Shown here piece after piece: positions 25,747-34,625 of a stretch of 64,000 bases of DNA. The number at the start of each line of letters is the position of its first letter. Within the stretch, counting starts at the first letter, position 1. The stretch spans positions 620,001 to 684,000 of the forward strand of contig NZ_JBBMXV010000003.1 in the NCBI RefSeq assembly GCF_037996645.1. The letters are read 5' to 3'. Under the pieces are notes generated by a model. The model saw only the letters and a list, made by a program, of their open reading frames with translations. It was not told the origin of the DNA and did no database searches. This stretch comes from Halalkalicoccus tibetensis (GTDB lineage: Archaea; Halobacteriota; Halobacteria; Halobacteriales; Halalkalicoccaceae). The position numbers were made by a program, and so were the translations under genes.

Positions 25747-26718
25747 ATGGCGACGGAACTCCATCCCCAGGCGGAAGCACTGCTCCACGAGCTCTCGGAG
25801 GGCGGCGTTCCGCCGCTCTATCGCCAGTCGACCGCCAAGGCCCGTGAGACGTATCTCGAGTTGACCGTATCCGAGGGCGGCGAATCACCGGAGCCGGTCG
25901 ATCGGGTCAACGATACGACGTTCGAGGGGCCGAACGGGCCGGTATCGGTCCGGAGCTACGACCCCGATAGCACCGTCGAGGGGGCTCGCCCGACACTGCT
26001 GTTCTTCCACGGCGGGGGCTGGGTCGTCGGCGATCTCGAGACCCACGACCTGACGGCACGCGCGCTCGCGAACGCCGCCGACTGTCTCGTCGTCGCCGTC
26101 GAATACCGACGTGCACCCGAGGCGCCGTTTCCCGCTCCGCTCGAGGACTGCTACGGCGCTCTCGACTGGCTGGCCGGCGACCCCGACCTCGGCTTCGAGA
26201 CGAACGTCGACGTCGACCCCGATCGGATCGCGATCGGCGGCGACAGCGCCGGCGGAACGCTGGCGACCGGCGTTGCACTCCTCGCGCGCGCCCGCGACGG
26301 GCCCGCAATCGCACGCCAGCTGCTGGTCTATCCCGTGACCGACCACGCCTTCGAGACCGAGTCCTACACAGAGAACGCCAGTGGCTACTTCATCACGCGC
26401 GGCGACATGGAACGCTTCTGGGGGGCGTACCTCGAGACCAACCAGGATGGGAACCACCCCTACGTCTCCCCGCTTCGGGCGCCCGACCTCACGGGCCTCC
26501 CGCCGGCGACCGTTCTCACGGCGGGATTCGACCCGCTTCGCGACGAGGGGCAGGCCTACGCCGATCGTCTCGAGGATGCCGGCGTCCCTGTCTCCCGTCT
26601 TGAGTACCCCGACATGATCCACGGGTTCCTCACGATGCTCACCGATCCCGAGTGGGACCGCGCCCACGAAGCGATCGGCGACCTCGCGGCCGACCTCCGA
26701 ACCGCCTACGACGCCTGA
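25747..26718 (+). CDS. Alpha/beta hydrolase, hormone-sensitive-lipase family esterase
   Basis: The 323-residue protein has HGGG (88-91) for the oxyanion hole, GDSAGG with the nucleophile Ser167, an Asp in AGFDPLRDEG and the His in YPDMIHGF. This complete triad and spacing define the HSL (family IV) esterases, which hydrolyse short acyl esters. It has no signal peptide. It lies 80 bases upstream of the E1 alpha gene in the same direction, so it may belong to the same regulon. Confidence 0.9.
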   Translation: MATELHPQAEALLHELSEGGVPPLYRQSTAKARETYLELTVSEGGESPEPVDRVNDTTFEGPNGPVSVRSYDPDSTVEGARPTLLFFHGGGWVVGDLETHDLTARALANAADCLVVAVEYRRAPEAPFPAPLEDCYGALDWLAGDPDLGFETNVDVDPDRIAIGGDSAGGTLATGVALLARARDGPAIARQLLVYPVTDHAFETESYTENASGYFITRGDMERFWGAYLETNQDGNHPYVSPLRAPDLTGLPPATVLTAGFDPLRDEGQAYADRLEDAGVPVSRLEYPDMIHGFLTMLTDPEWDRAHEAIGDLAADLRTAYDA

Positions 26719-26797
26719 GGAGACGCACTTCCGACAGTAGTACGTAGTACTGTGGTGTGGTAGCACCCAACAGTTAATATCGATCATTACGTTTCCC

Positions 26798-27856
26798 TTG
26801 GCGATGCCAAGCATTGATCTAGAGACGGAAAACGGACGCAAGGAGGCGTTGCGACGGATGCTCACGATCCGGTGGTTCGACGAGACGGCGGGCGAACGGT
26901 TCGCCGACGGCGAGATCCCGGGATTCGTCCACCTGTATATCGGCGAGGAGGCGGTCGGCGTCGGGGCATGTGCCGCCTTGGAGGACGACGATTATATCAC
27001 GAGCACGCATCGGGGCCACGGCCACTGCATCGCGAAGGGACTCGATCCGAAGCTCATGATGGCCGAGCTGTACGGCAAACGCGACGGCTACTGCAACGGA
27101 AAGGGCGGCTCGATGCATATCGCTGACGTCGACGCTGGCATGCTCGGCGCCAACGGGATCGTCGGCGCCGGTCCGCCGCTTGGAACGGGGGCGGCGCTCA
27201 CGATCGAGCGCAACGACGAGGAACAGGTCGCGCTGTCGTTCCTCGGGGACGGCGCCGTCGCCCAAGGACAGGTCCACTCGGCGGTGAACCTCGCCGCGAC
27301 GTGGGACTTGCCTGTAATATTCTTGGTCGAGAACAACGGCTACGGCGAGGGGACGCCGGCCGAGGAACAACACAACGTCGAGAACCTGAGCGCGACCGCC
27401 GGCGCCTACGATATCCCCGGGATCACCGTCGACGGGATGGACGTCACCGCGGTCAACGAGGCGGTGCTCGAGGCCCGAAAACGCGCTCGGGACGGAAAGG
27501 GGCCGACGTTCATCGAGGCCGAGACCTACCGGTTCCACGGGCACTTCGAGGGCGACGAGGAGCTCTACCGCGAGGACGACGAGGTCGAACGCTGGAAGGC
27601 GCGCGACCCGATCGACTCCTTCGCCGAGCGCCTGATGGACCGCGACGAACTCACCGACGAGGGCTTCGAGGAGCTGACAAAGGAGTCGAAGGCGACCATC
27701 GAGGAGGCCCTCGAGTACGCTCAGAATGCCGAGGAACCCGCTCCTCAGGAAGCCTACGATGACATGTTCGGTGCCGAGGTACCCGAGCTCACGGAGTTCG
27801 CCCAGCAGGTGCGTGCCGACGGTGGGCATCATCCTGAGAAAGGAGGTGAGCGCTGA
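26798..27856 (+). CDS. acoA: Thiamine-diphosphate dehydrogenase E1 alpha (acetoin/pyruvate dehydrogenase type)
   Basis: The 352-residue protein carries HRGHGH (71-76), the ThDP motif from GDGAVAQGQ (150) to ENN (178-180), and the region ETYRFHGHFEGD. This fits the alpha subunit of acetoin or branched 2-oxoacid dehydrogenases. The following genes (E1 beta, then AcoX) are the aco order, favouring acetoin over pyruvate. It overlaps the E1 beta start by one base (TGATG). It would decarboxylate or cleave the substrate and pass the acyl group to lipoyl E2. Confidence 0.9.
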   Translation: MAMPSIDLETENGRKEALRRMLTIRWFDETAGERFADGEIPGFVHLYIGEEAVGVGACAALEDDDYITSTHRGHGHCIAKGLDPKLMMAELYGKRDGYCNGKGGSMHIADVDAGMLGANGIVGAGPPLGTGAALTIERNDEEQVALSFLGDGAVAQGQVHSAVNLAATWDLPVIFLVENNGYGEGTPAEEQHNVENLSATAGAYDIPGITVDGMDVTAVNEAVLEARKRARDGKGPTFIEAETYRFHGHFEGDEELYREDDEVERWKARDPIDSFAERLMDRDELTDEGFEELTKESKATIEEALEYAQNAEEPAPQEAYDDMFGAEVPELTEFAQQVRADGGHHPEKGGER

Positions 27857-28857
27857 TGGCGAGCGCGGGACTCGAGGCCGAGAAGACCGAGACGATGACG
27901 GTTCGGGAGGCGATCCGCGAGACGCTGCGCGAGGAGCTGGCCCGCGACGAGGACGTCTTCCTCATGGGCGAGGACATCGCGACGATGGGCGGCGTCCTCG
28001 ATGTGACCGGCGACCTTCACGAGCAGTTCGGCAAGGACCGAGTGCGGGACACCCCGATCGGCGAGTCGGGGTTCATGGGCGCGGCGACCGGCGCGGCCGC
28101 GACCGGCTCGCGGCCCGTCGTCGAGCTCATGTTCTCGGACTTCATCGGCGTCGCGATGGAACAGATCATGAACCAGATGGCGAAGATGCGCTACATGTTC
28201 GGCGGGAAGACCGAGATGCCCCTGACCGTCCGGACCACCGAGGGCGGGGGCATGGGCGCGGCGAGCCAGCACTCGGGGACCGTCCACACCTGGATCGCCC
28301 ATTTCCCGGGGCTGATGGCCGTCGCGCCGGGGACGCCAGCCGCTGCCAAAGGACTGCTCAAGTCGGCGATTCGCTCCGATGATCCCGTCTTCTTCTTCGA
28401 GAACAAGATGATCTACGAGCAGTCGGGCGAGGTGCCCGTTGATGAGGACTTCACTATTCCACTAGGAGAGGCGAACGTCGAACGCGAGGGTGCGGACGTG
28501 ACCGTGGTCGCGACCCAGCGCCTCGTCGGCGAGTCCCTGTCGGTCGCCGACGAGCTCGACGGCGAGACCGACGTCGAGGTGATCGACCTCCGGTCGCTCT
28601 ACCCGCTCGACACCGACACCATCGTCGAGAGCCTGAACAAGACCGGCCGGCTGGTCGTCGCTGACGAGAGCCCGCTCTCCTACGGTACGCACGCCGAGGT
28701 GATGGCCCGTGCCGTCGAGAACGCCTTCTACAGTCTCGACGCGCCGATCCAGCGGGTGGGCGTGCCCGATACGCATATGCCCTTTAGCCCGCCCCTCGAG
28801 CAGGAGGTCCTTCCAGGGAGCGAGGACGTTCGAGAGGCCATCGAGCGGATCGCCTAG
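27856..28857 (+). CDS. acoB: Thiamine-diphosphate dehydrogenase E1 beta
   Basis: The 333-residue protein shows the transketolase-like pyrimidine domain (DEDVFLMGEDIATMGGVLDV, DTPIGESGFMGAATGAA, VVELMFSDFIGVAMEQIMNQ) and the C-terminal transketolase domain (DVTVVATQRLVGESL, VIDLRSLYPLD). It forms the heterotetrameric E1 with the preceding gene. The start ATG overlaps the stop of E1 alpha. There is no E3 gene in the window, so lipoamide dehydrogenase must come from elsewhere. Confidence 0.9.
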   Translation: MASAGLEAEKTETMTVREAIRETLREELARDEDVFLMGEDIATMGGVLDVTGDLHEQFGKDRVRDTPIGESGFMGAATGAAATGSRPVVELMFSDFIGVAMEQIMNQMAKMRYMFGGKTEMPLTVRTTEGGGMGAASQHSGTVHTWIAHFPGLMAVAPGTPAAAKGLLKSAIRSDDPVFFFENKMIYEQSGEVPVDEDFTIPLGEANVEREGADVTVVATQRLVGESLSVADELDGETDVEVIDLRSLYPLDTDTIVESLNKTGRLVVADESPLSYGTHAEVMARAVENAFYSLDAPIQRVGVPDTHMPFSPPLEQEVLPGSEDVREAIERIA

Positions 28858-28859
28858 CG

Positions 28860-29855
28860 GTGGGCGATCGTTCCCGGATCGGCCTGATCGTCAACCCCTC
28901 GGCCGGACGCGACATTCGGCGGCTGACCGGCGGCGCGACCGTCGTCGACAACTACGCGAAGCGCCGCGTCGCCGAATGCGTCCTCCAGGGGCTGGGAGTC
29001 GTCGACGAGCCGCCGGTCGCGATGTTGATGCCCGATACGGCGGGGATCGCCGCGAGCGCTGCCGAGGAAGTCCCGGATGCCTCGACGGAGCTGCTCGATC
29101 TCCCCGTCGAGGGAACGGCCGCGGACACCCGCCGGGCGGCCGAACACTTCCGTGAGGTGGCGGACGCGATCGTCGTCCTCGGGGGCGACGGGACGAGCCG
29201 CGATACCGCCCTCGAATGTGGCGACGTCCCGCTGCTTTCGGTCTCGACGGGGACGAACAACGTCGTCCCGACCGCCGTCGACGGGACGGTCGCCGGGGCG
29301 GCCGCCGCGCTCGTCGCGACCGGCGCGGTCGACGCCGAGGCAGTCACGACCCATCATGGCATGGTCGAAGCCCGCACCGCGTCCGGAGAGAGCATCACTG
29401 GACTGGCGTCGGTCGAGCTCTCGAACAGATCGTTCATCGGGACCCGCGCGACGCTCGACCCCGCCGACCTGGCGGGTGGGATCGTTTCGCGTGCGAATCC
29501 GGCCGATATCGGCCTCAGCAGCGTCGCTGGTGCGTTCGAAGCACTCGCGCCCGACGAACCGGATGCCGTCGGTCTCCGACTGGTCGATGCCGAGGCCGCT
29601 CCGCGGACGGCAAAGGCGATCGTCGCCCCCAGGATGGTAGCCGAACTCGGCATCGAGGCGTGTCGGCGCCTCTCTCCAGGAGAAGTGATGACGGCCGACG
29701 TCGCCGAAGGTGTGCTTGGAGCCGACGGCGAGCGCGAACTCGAGATAGTCGATGAGACCGTCGAGTTCCGAACGATCAGTGACGGTCCCCGTCTCGTCTC
29801 GTTCGAAGCGGTCTTCGAGGAAGCCGCCCGAAGCGGTCTACTCGAGGGCGGATAA
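28860..29855 (+). CDS. acoX: AcoX-like ATP-NAD kinase family protein
   Basis: A GTG start 2 bases after the E1 beta stop gives 331 residues. It opens IGLIVNPSAGRDIRRLTGGA and has VVLGGDGTSRDTA and LLSVSTGTNNVVP, the nucleotide-binding GGDGT motif of the NAD/diacylglycerol kinase fold. AcoX proteins occur in acetoin catabolic operons; their biochemical role is unsettled. Its position right after E1 beta supports the acetoin assignment. Confidence 0.85.
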   Translation: MGDRSRIGLIVNPSAGRDIRRLTGGATVVDNYAKRRVAECVLQGLGVVDEPPVAMLMPDTAGIAASAAEEVPDASTELLDLPVEGTAADTRRAAEHFREVADAIVVLGGDGTSRDTALECGDVPLLSVSTGTNNVVPTAVDGTVAGAAAALVATGAVDAEAVTTHHGMVEARTASGESITGLASVELSNRSFIGTRATLDPADLAGGIVSRANPADIGLSSVAGAFEALAPDEPDAVGLRLVDAEAAPRTAKAIVAPRMVAELGIEACRRLSPGEVMTADVAEGVLGADGERELEIVDETVEFRTISDGPRLVSFEAVFEEAARSGLLEGG

Positions 29856-29997
29856 GGCTCACTCAGCGGAGTTTATCCGATCGCCGCCTGAATCGCCGTC
29901 TTTCCCATAGTAGTTACCAGGCACACGAGTCGCTCACTTACGCTCCGTTCTCGGCTAGGAAATCGTTTAGTAGGACAGGTACGTATTACTAATTGGT

Positions 29998-30225
29998 ATG
30001 ACGAAGACCGTCTCGGCGAAGGTCCCCGATGAACTGAAAGAGGAGCTCGAGCGCGAGGGGATCAACGTCAGCGAGGTCATCCGTGATGCACTCAGCGAGG
30101 AGCTCGCAGAACGGCGACGGGAGACCCTTCAGAACGACGTGGCCGACCTCCGTGAACGGGTCGGCAACAGTGTTTCGACCGAGACGATCGTCGATTCGGT
30201 TCGCGAGACGCGCGAGGAACGATAG
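29998..30225 (+). CDS. vapB: VapB-type antitoxin (ribbon-helix-helix)
   Basis: The 75-residue protein begins MTKTVSAKVPDELKEELE, followed by GINVSEVIRDALSEELAERR, a ribbon-helix-helix DNA-binding fold. A C-terminal helical tail (DVADLRERVGNSVSTETIVD) would wrap the toxin. The stop is immediately followed by the ATG of the PIN gene. It should repress the operon and neutralise the toxin. Confidence 0.85.
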   Translation: MTKTVSAKVPDELKEELEREGINVSEVIRDALSEELAERRRETLQNDVADLRERVGNSVSTETIVDSVRETREER

Positions 30226-30651
30226 ATGGCAAATCGTCGGCTGTTCGACGCGAGCGCGCTTGTGGACGTCATTCTCGGCGAGGGCAGCGGAACGGTCGGC
30301 ATCGACGTCGTCTTCGACGAGGTCTTGTTGGACTTGACGCGGTATGAGGCAGCGAACGCCCTCTGGAAGATCGCGGTCGCTCGTGATCTGCTCTCCGACG
30401 ATGAGCTCCGGACTGCGGTCGATATACTGGGACGGCTCGATAACGAGGTGCGGTTCGAGAGCGCGACCGGGGCCGAACTACATCGAACGATGCAGGTCGC
30501 CCATCGAGACGGTCTCACGTTCTACAACGCGTCGTATCTCTCGATCGCGGAGCGCGACGATCTCTCCCTCGTCACTGAGGACGGGGCGCTCCGGGATGCG
30601 GCGATCCGACAGGACGTTCCGACCGAGACGGTCCGTGAGATCGGTGAGTAG
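30226..30651 (+). CDS. vapC: VapC-type PIN-domain toxin with altered active-site residue
   Basis: The 141-residue PIN protein has Asp8 (LFDASALVDV), Glu41 (RYEAANAL) and Asp119 (VTEDGAL). The third acidic position, normally YDASYL, reads TFYNASYL with Asn101. PIN toxins cut RNA using a magnesium site built from these acids. Loss of one may lower activity, so this copy could be attenuated, or could use another residue. Confidence 0.85.
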   Translation: MANRRLFDASALVDVILGEGSGTVGIDVVFDEVLLDLTRYEAANALWKIAVARDLLSDDELRTAVDILGRLDNEVRFESATGAELHRTMQVAHRDGLTFYNASYLSIAERDDLSLVTEDGALRDAAIRQDVPTETVREIGE

Positions 30652-30793
30652 CGGCTTCGATTTCCGGTGGCGCCGGACACTCGTCGATCTCCTCGTTGTT
30701 TTCGAGAGAGCACCGAACTTCCGAGGCGATGCCCGACCCGGCGATTTCTGATGGCGAGGCGTACGGCCGGGCTGTCGCTGTACTCTTACCCTA

Positions 30794-32170
30794 CTACGGG
30801 CTGCGTTTCCCGTAAGTCCGCAACACGAGTTCGGGTGCGTTTTCGATCCGTTCGAGGAGGGCATCGAGGAACGCCTCCGCGTCCCGGTCGCCGAGGACGC
30901 GCGTATCATAGACCAGCGACAGCGAGAGACATCGCTCGAGGGAGACGCCGTTCTCGGCCGGGACGGCCCGCCGCCGTGAACTGTTTACGAGCAGACCGGC
31001 CGCCGTCGGCGCTTCGATCAGGGACTCGACGTCGTCGACCTCCGATTCGAGCCCTAACGCGAACGTCGCACGACCGTCGCTCATGCCGCTCGCGATTGCC
31101 TCGTCGACGACCTCGTGGCGCGTCTCGACGAGCTCCGCGAACGACAGCTCCTCGACGCCGTCGATGACAGGTGTGAGCAGTTCCCCGTCCGATTCGGCCG
31201 CGACGGCGACGTCCTGTCGGGTATGGAGGTGATGGGTCTCGTCCTCGATCGTCGCGTTGAACGCGGGGTGATCGATCAGTGTTGCCGAGACGGCCACCAG
31301 CAACACGTCCAACGGCGACGGTTCGACGTCGAAGGCCTGCCCTGCGAACTCGGTCGTCTCCATCAGCGCGTCGGCCTCCTCGCCGTCGATCACGAGCGTC
31401 GCAGTCCGGTACTGCCCTGGCCGGACGGCGGCGCGCTCGCCTTCGGCGGCCGCAGCTTCGATCGCTTCCGACGGCGTATCGTCGGCCGCTGCCTCGACGT
31501 CAGCCTCGGTGATCGCCCCCTGGGGACCCGAACCCTCGACCGTCATGAGATCGACGCCGATCTCCTCCGCACGGCGTTCAGCCCGCGGGGAGGCTTTGAT
31601 CTGTTCAGCGGTCGTTCTCCCGGTCGAGCCAGTATCCTCGGCCGCTGCCGCCGCTTCGACATCGTCTTCGGTGATCGCCCCCTGTGGGCCACTCCCGTCG
31701 ACGTCGGCGAGGCCAACGCCGAGCTCCTCCGCCCGGCGTTCGGCCCGCGGTGAGGCCTTTATGTCCACGCTTTCGGCTGTCTCGGCATCCGTACTCGTCC
31801 CCGCCGTTTCGCCGCCCTCCGAGGGTGTGCCCTCCAGCGCCGAATCAGCCGATTCCGTCGTCTCGTCAGATCCGGGCTCGTCCAACCCCTCATCAGTCTC
31901 GAACTCGGCTTGTAGATCGGCGATGTCCTCATCGGCGCCGGCGACGATCCCGATCGGCGTTCCCGGTGGAACCGACTCACCTTCCTCCAGCGCCGTCATT
32001 CTGAGTACGCCGTCTTCGCGCGCCTCGATCTCGCCGATGCTCTTCTCGGACTCGATCTCGGCGATCACCTCGTCTTCCGCGACGGAGTCGCCCTCCTCGA
32101 GGTGCCACTCGAGCATCGTCCCCTGCTCCATCTCCAGCCCGAGCTTCGGCATCTTGACAACATATCCCAT
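30794..32170 (-). CDS. Lipoyl E2 acyltransferase with aberrant catalytic motif
   Basis: The start at ATG 32170 begins exactly at the lipoyl domain (MGYVVKMPKLGLEMEQGTML), with the lipoylated Lys43 in ESEKS. Two nearly identical peripheral-subunit-binding domains follow (KASPRAERRAEELGV near 138 and KASPRAERRAEEIGV near 192). Then comes the catalytic domain (DVLLVAVSATLIDHPAFNAT). The C-terminal motif, usually DHRxxDG, reads DTRVLGD (422-428), lacking the catalytic His and displacing the Asp. The gene is convergent with the AcoA/B/X operon and is probably its E2 partner. It may act as a lipoyl carrier rather than a full acetyltransferase. Confidence 0.85.
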   Translation of the reverse strand: MGYVVKMPKLGLEMEQGTMLEWHLEEGDSVAEDEVIAEIESEKSIGEIEAREDGVLRMTALEEGESVPPGTPIGIVAGADEDIADLQAEFETDEGLDEPGSDETTESADSALEGTPSEGGETAGTSTDAETAESVDIKASPRAERRAEELGVGLADVDGSGPQGAITEDDVEAAAAAEDTGSTGRTTAEQIKASPRAERRAEEIGVDLMTVEGSGPQGAITEADVEAAADDTPSEAIEAAAAEGERAAVRPGQYRTATLVIDGEEADALMETTEFAGQAFDVEPSPLDVLLVAVSATLIDHPAFNATIEDETHHLHTRQDVAVAAESDGELLTPVIDGVEELSFAELVETRHEVVDEAIASGMSDGRATFALGLESEVDDVESLIEAPTAAGLLVNSSRRRAVPAENGVSLERCLSLSLVYDTRVLGDRDAEAFLDALLERIENAPELVLRTYGKRSP

Positions 32171-32323
32171 GACACCATGCAACGTAGGCTGCCGATAAAA
32201 TCCCTTTCCTGCTGAACGATCCTGGGACACCAAGGACTGGTGATCTGGTTCGGAATCGTTCTTCGAGTAGTCGGCTCCGAGATGCCGAATCCGATGCCAA
32301 CGCTTTTCATATTACTCAATAAG

Positions 32324-32338
32324 TTGCATATTATGCAA
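32324..32338. promoter_or_regulatory. Palindrome at the start of the truncated nucleotidyltransferase copy
   Basis: TTGCATATTATGCAA is a 15-base palindrome apart from its central base and includes the start codon (ATG at 32333). The same site, on the opposite strand reading, occurs at 33788-33802 at the start of the intact copy. It is a candidate operator for autoregulation. Confidence 0.5.
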
Positions 32339-32482
32339 GAAAATGCGAGTGTTTCCCTTGATGTTCCTCTGCCGGAGAAGCGCGTGTTCCGATACCAGGC
32401 GATGCAGGACGTCCTCCAGCAACTGATCACGGATCCGTTCGACGAGTTCACACAGCAGGAACTGGCGATGTCGATAGTGTAG
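32333..32482 (+). pseudogene. Truncated copy of the HTH-nucleotidyltransferase gene
   Basis: The frame from ATG 32333 reads SLDVPLPEKRVFRYQAMQD, VLQQLITDPFDEFTQQEL, AMSIV and stops at 32482. This is nearly identical to residues 1-47 of the intact protein at 33797-34483, at both protein and DNA level. The nucleotidyltransferase domain is absent. It is a partial duplication that retained start, operator and half of the HTH. It could encode a 49-residue peptide, but function is doubtful. Confidence 0.7.
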
Positions 32483-32625
32483 GGACGAAGCGTGGTGGTC
32501 TCCGGAGGAGTGGATGGATGAACGAGGCAGTGACTGTGTCACGTTCAACTTCGAGCCCGATCGTAACCGAAGGTGTCAGTAGGATAACCGTCCATTTCTG
32601 CTCCAGTTCGACCGACTCAGCTATG

Positions 32626-33645
32626 TCACAACAGAACGTAGAGCACCCCCATCACGTACACACCCAGGATGAGGTAGCTCTCGGTACCGATCCGCGCCCC
32701 GAGTCCCTCTGACTCCCGGCGGACGAACATGATCAGGAGAATACTGCTCATGAGGACGGTGATAACGGTGAGAAACGGGATCTCGACGGTCACACCGCCG
32801 TAGATCGGACCGTCGCGATAGGCGAAGTCAGCGATCGCGATGATGAGCGTATCGAAGACGTTGCCGCCGATGATGTCCCCGATCGCCAGCGCCACCGCGC
32901 CGCGTCTGACCGCCGAGACGGCCGTGACCAGCTCCGGCAGCGACGAGGCGATCGCCATCCCCGTCATCCCGACGAGCATCGGCGGCGCGCCCGTCTCATC
33001 GATCAGCCCCTGGCCGCTAAACGAGATCAGCCAGCCGGCACCGCCGATGAGTGCGGCAAAGACCAGAAACCGGCCGACGAGCCGGCCAGTCAGCTCCACC
33101 TCTACGTCGTCTTCGTCGCCGGCTACCTGCTTTCGGATCTCGGCGGTCAGCCGACGAGAGTACCACTTCGGCTCGATCTCGGAGGTCTGGATCATTCGAA
33201 AGCCGGCGAAGACGGCAGTGATGAGCAGGTACGACACCGGATGGACGCCAAAGAGAGCGACCCCGCCGGGGGCCAACATCGCAAGCAGGATGAGCGTCAG
33301 CAGGGAAATCAGGACCGCGAGCTGCATGAGGCTCGCTGCCACCGTCACCTCCCGGCCGAGTGGCCCGCGTCGCATCGCCGCATCCGCAACGGCGATGAAA
33401 ACGGTCTGGGCGGCGATCCCGCCGATCGCGTTGCTCACCGATAGCGTCGCCTGCCCGGCGAGAGCCGTATCGAACGAGATGATGACGCCGGGCAGTGACG
33501 TCGTCGCCCCCAGAAAGATCAGGCCGCCGAGCGTCTGTGCGATACCGATGGCATCGGCGAGCTCCTCGGCCGCGCGGCTGAGCCGTGGCCCGACGAACAA
33601 CACGGCGGCAGCACCGAACACGAACAGCGCGATTAGATCCCACAT
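32626..33645 (-). CDS. Sodium/calcium exchanger family membrane protein
   Basis: The 339-residue protein has about ten membrane helices and two alpha-repeats typical of the CaCA family: GATTSLPGVIISFDTALAGQ in the first half and TGMAIASSLPELVTAVSAVR with GNVFDT in the second. In the first repeat the usual Glu of the (G/S)TSxPE motif is Gly, while the second keeps SSLPE. A cytosolic loop of about 40 acidic residues separates the halves. It probably moves Ca2+ or another cation against Na+ or H+. It is inserted between the two nucleotidyltransferase copies. Confidence 0.85.
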   Translation of the reverse strand: MWDLIALFVFGAAAVLFVGPRLSRAAEELADAIGIAQTLGGLIFLGATTSLPGVIISFDTALAGQATLSVSNAIGGIAAQTVFIAVADAAMRRGPLGREVTVAASLMQLAVLISLLTLILLAMLAPGGVALFGVHPVSYLLITAVFAGFRMIQTSEIEPKWYSRRLTAEIRKQVAGDEDDVEVELTGRLVGRFLVFAALIGGAGWLISFSGQGLIDETGAPPMLVGMTGMAIASSLPELVTAVSAVRRGAVALAIGDIIGGNVFDTLIIAIADFAYRDGPIYGGVTVEIPFLTVITVLMSSILLIMFVRRESEGLGARIGTESYLILGVYVMGVLYVLL

Positions 33646-33787
33646 TTTTCCTCAGCGCCCGGTACCGAGACCAGGGTGAACTAGGTGGCGGATCACCGAT
33701 CAACCAGTGATAATTGGTACTTCGATGGTTCTCCTTCTCTTGGCACCGTTCCGGTTCTATCGCGAGACTTTTCCTATTAGAAATTGA

Positions 33788-33802
33788 TTGCATAATATGC
33801 AA
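33788..33802. promoter_or_regulatory. Palindromic operator at the start of the nucleotidyltransferase gene
   Basis: TTGCATAATATGCAA overlaps the start codon (ATG at 33797). It is the reverse complement of the site at 32324-32338. Conservation of this 15-mer in both copies, while neighbouring bases differ, suggests selection, most simply for binding by the encoded HTH protein. Confidence 0.5.
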
Positions 33803-34483
33803 GAACAAGCGACCGTCTCCCTAGACGTTCCTCTGCCGGAGAAGCGCGTGTTCCGGTACCAGGCGATGCAGGACATCCTCCAGCAGTTGATCACTGATCC
33901 GTTCGGTGAGTTCACACAGCAGGAACTGGCGATGATGATCGATGCCGACGTCTCATCGGTGTCACGATCGGTCGATCTACTCGATCGACTCGGCGTACTC
34001 GCGATCGATACAGGACGACCGGCCCGGATTCGACTGGACCCCGATCATCTCTCCTGTTCGGATCCGCTGTTCCTGATCGCCCAATCCGAGTTCCGAAAGC
34101 CGATACGGGCGTTTCGTGATACGCTCGAGAGCCGTGTCGACTCGACCAGAAGCATCGAGGGCGTCGTCGGCATCGTACTGTATGGAAGCGTCGCACGCGG
34201 GACCGCGGATCGTCGCAGCGACATCGATCTCCTGGTAGTTCTCGATGGCGATACGAACCACGGACGACGGCTCGTCTCACGTATCGAGCGCGATCTCGGG
34301 GAGGAATCGTTCGATGGCGATCGCTACGAGTTCGACGTTCGCGTCGAGACGCTCGAAAGCTCGCTGTCGGTCACCGATGCGCTTCGGTCCGTTTTCGACG
34401 ACGGGATCGTCATAGAGCGAACCGAGACGCTGGGGAACCTCCGACGGACCGTCTATGAGCATACGGGACCTCGAGAGGACTGA
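33797..34483 (+). CDS. HTH regulator fused to a nucleotidyltransferase (MNT) domain
   Basis: From ATG 33797 the 228-residue product has a winged helix (DPFGEFTQQELAMMIDADVS, SVSRSVDLLDRLGVL) and a Pol-beta-like domain with GIVLYGSVARGTADRRSDID, whose GS and DxD residues bind the nucleotide and metal. Haloarchaeal MNT/HTH proteins occur as regulators or as MNT antitoxins next to HEPN toxins. No HEPN gene is visible beside it. Its neighbour on the opposite strand is the second orc gene. Confidence 0.8.
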   Translation: MQEQATVSLDVPLPEKRVFRYQAMQDILQQLITDPFGEFTQQELAMMIDADVSSVSRSVDLLDRLGVLAIDTGRPARIRLDPDHLSCSDPLFLIAQSEFRKPIRAFRDTLESRVDSTRSIEGVVGIVLYGSVARGTADRRSDIDLLVVLDGDTNHGRRLVSRIERDLGEESFDGDRYEFDVRVETLESSLSVTDALRSVFDDGIVIERTETLGNLRRTVYEHTGPRED

Positions 34484-34625
34484 CTCTCGACCACGTCGTT
34501 TCGCGATCACGATAGAGAACTGAGCACCCGTCCCTGAGCGATAGAACCGTGATCCGGTGCATCTGCTACTGAGACCCCGAGCGAAGGGAGCAGTACTGGG
34601 CGAAGCGCCCTTTCTCTCTACGTCG

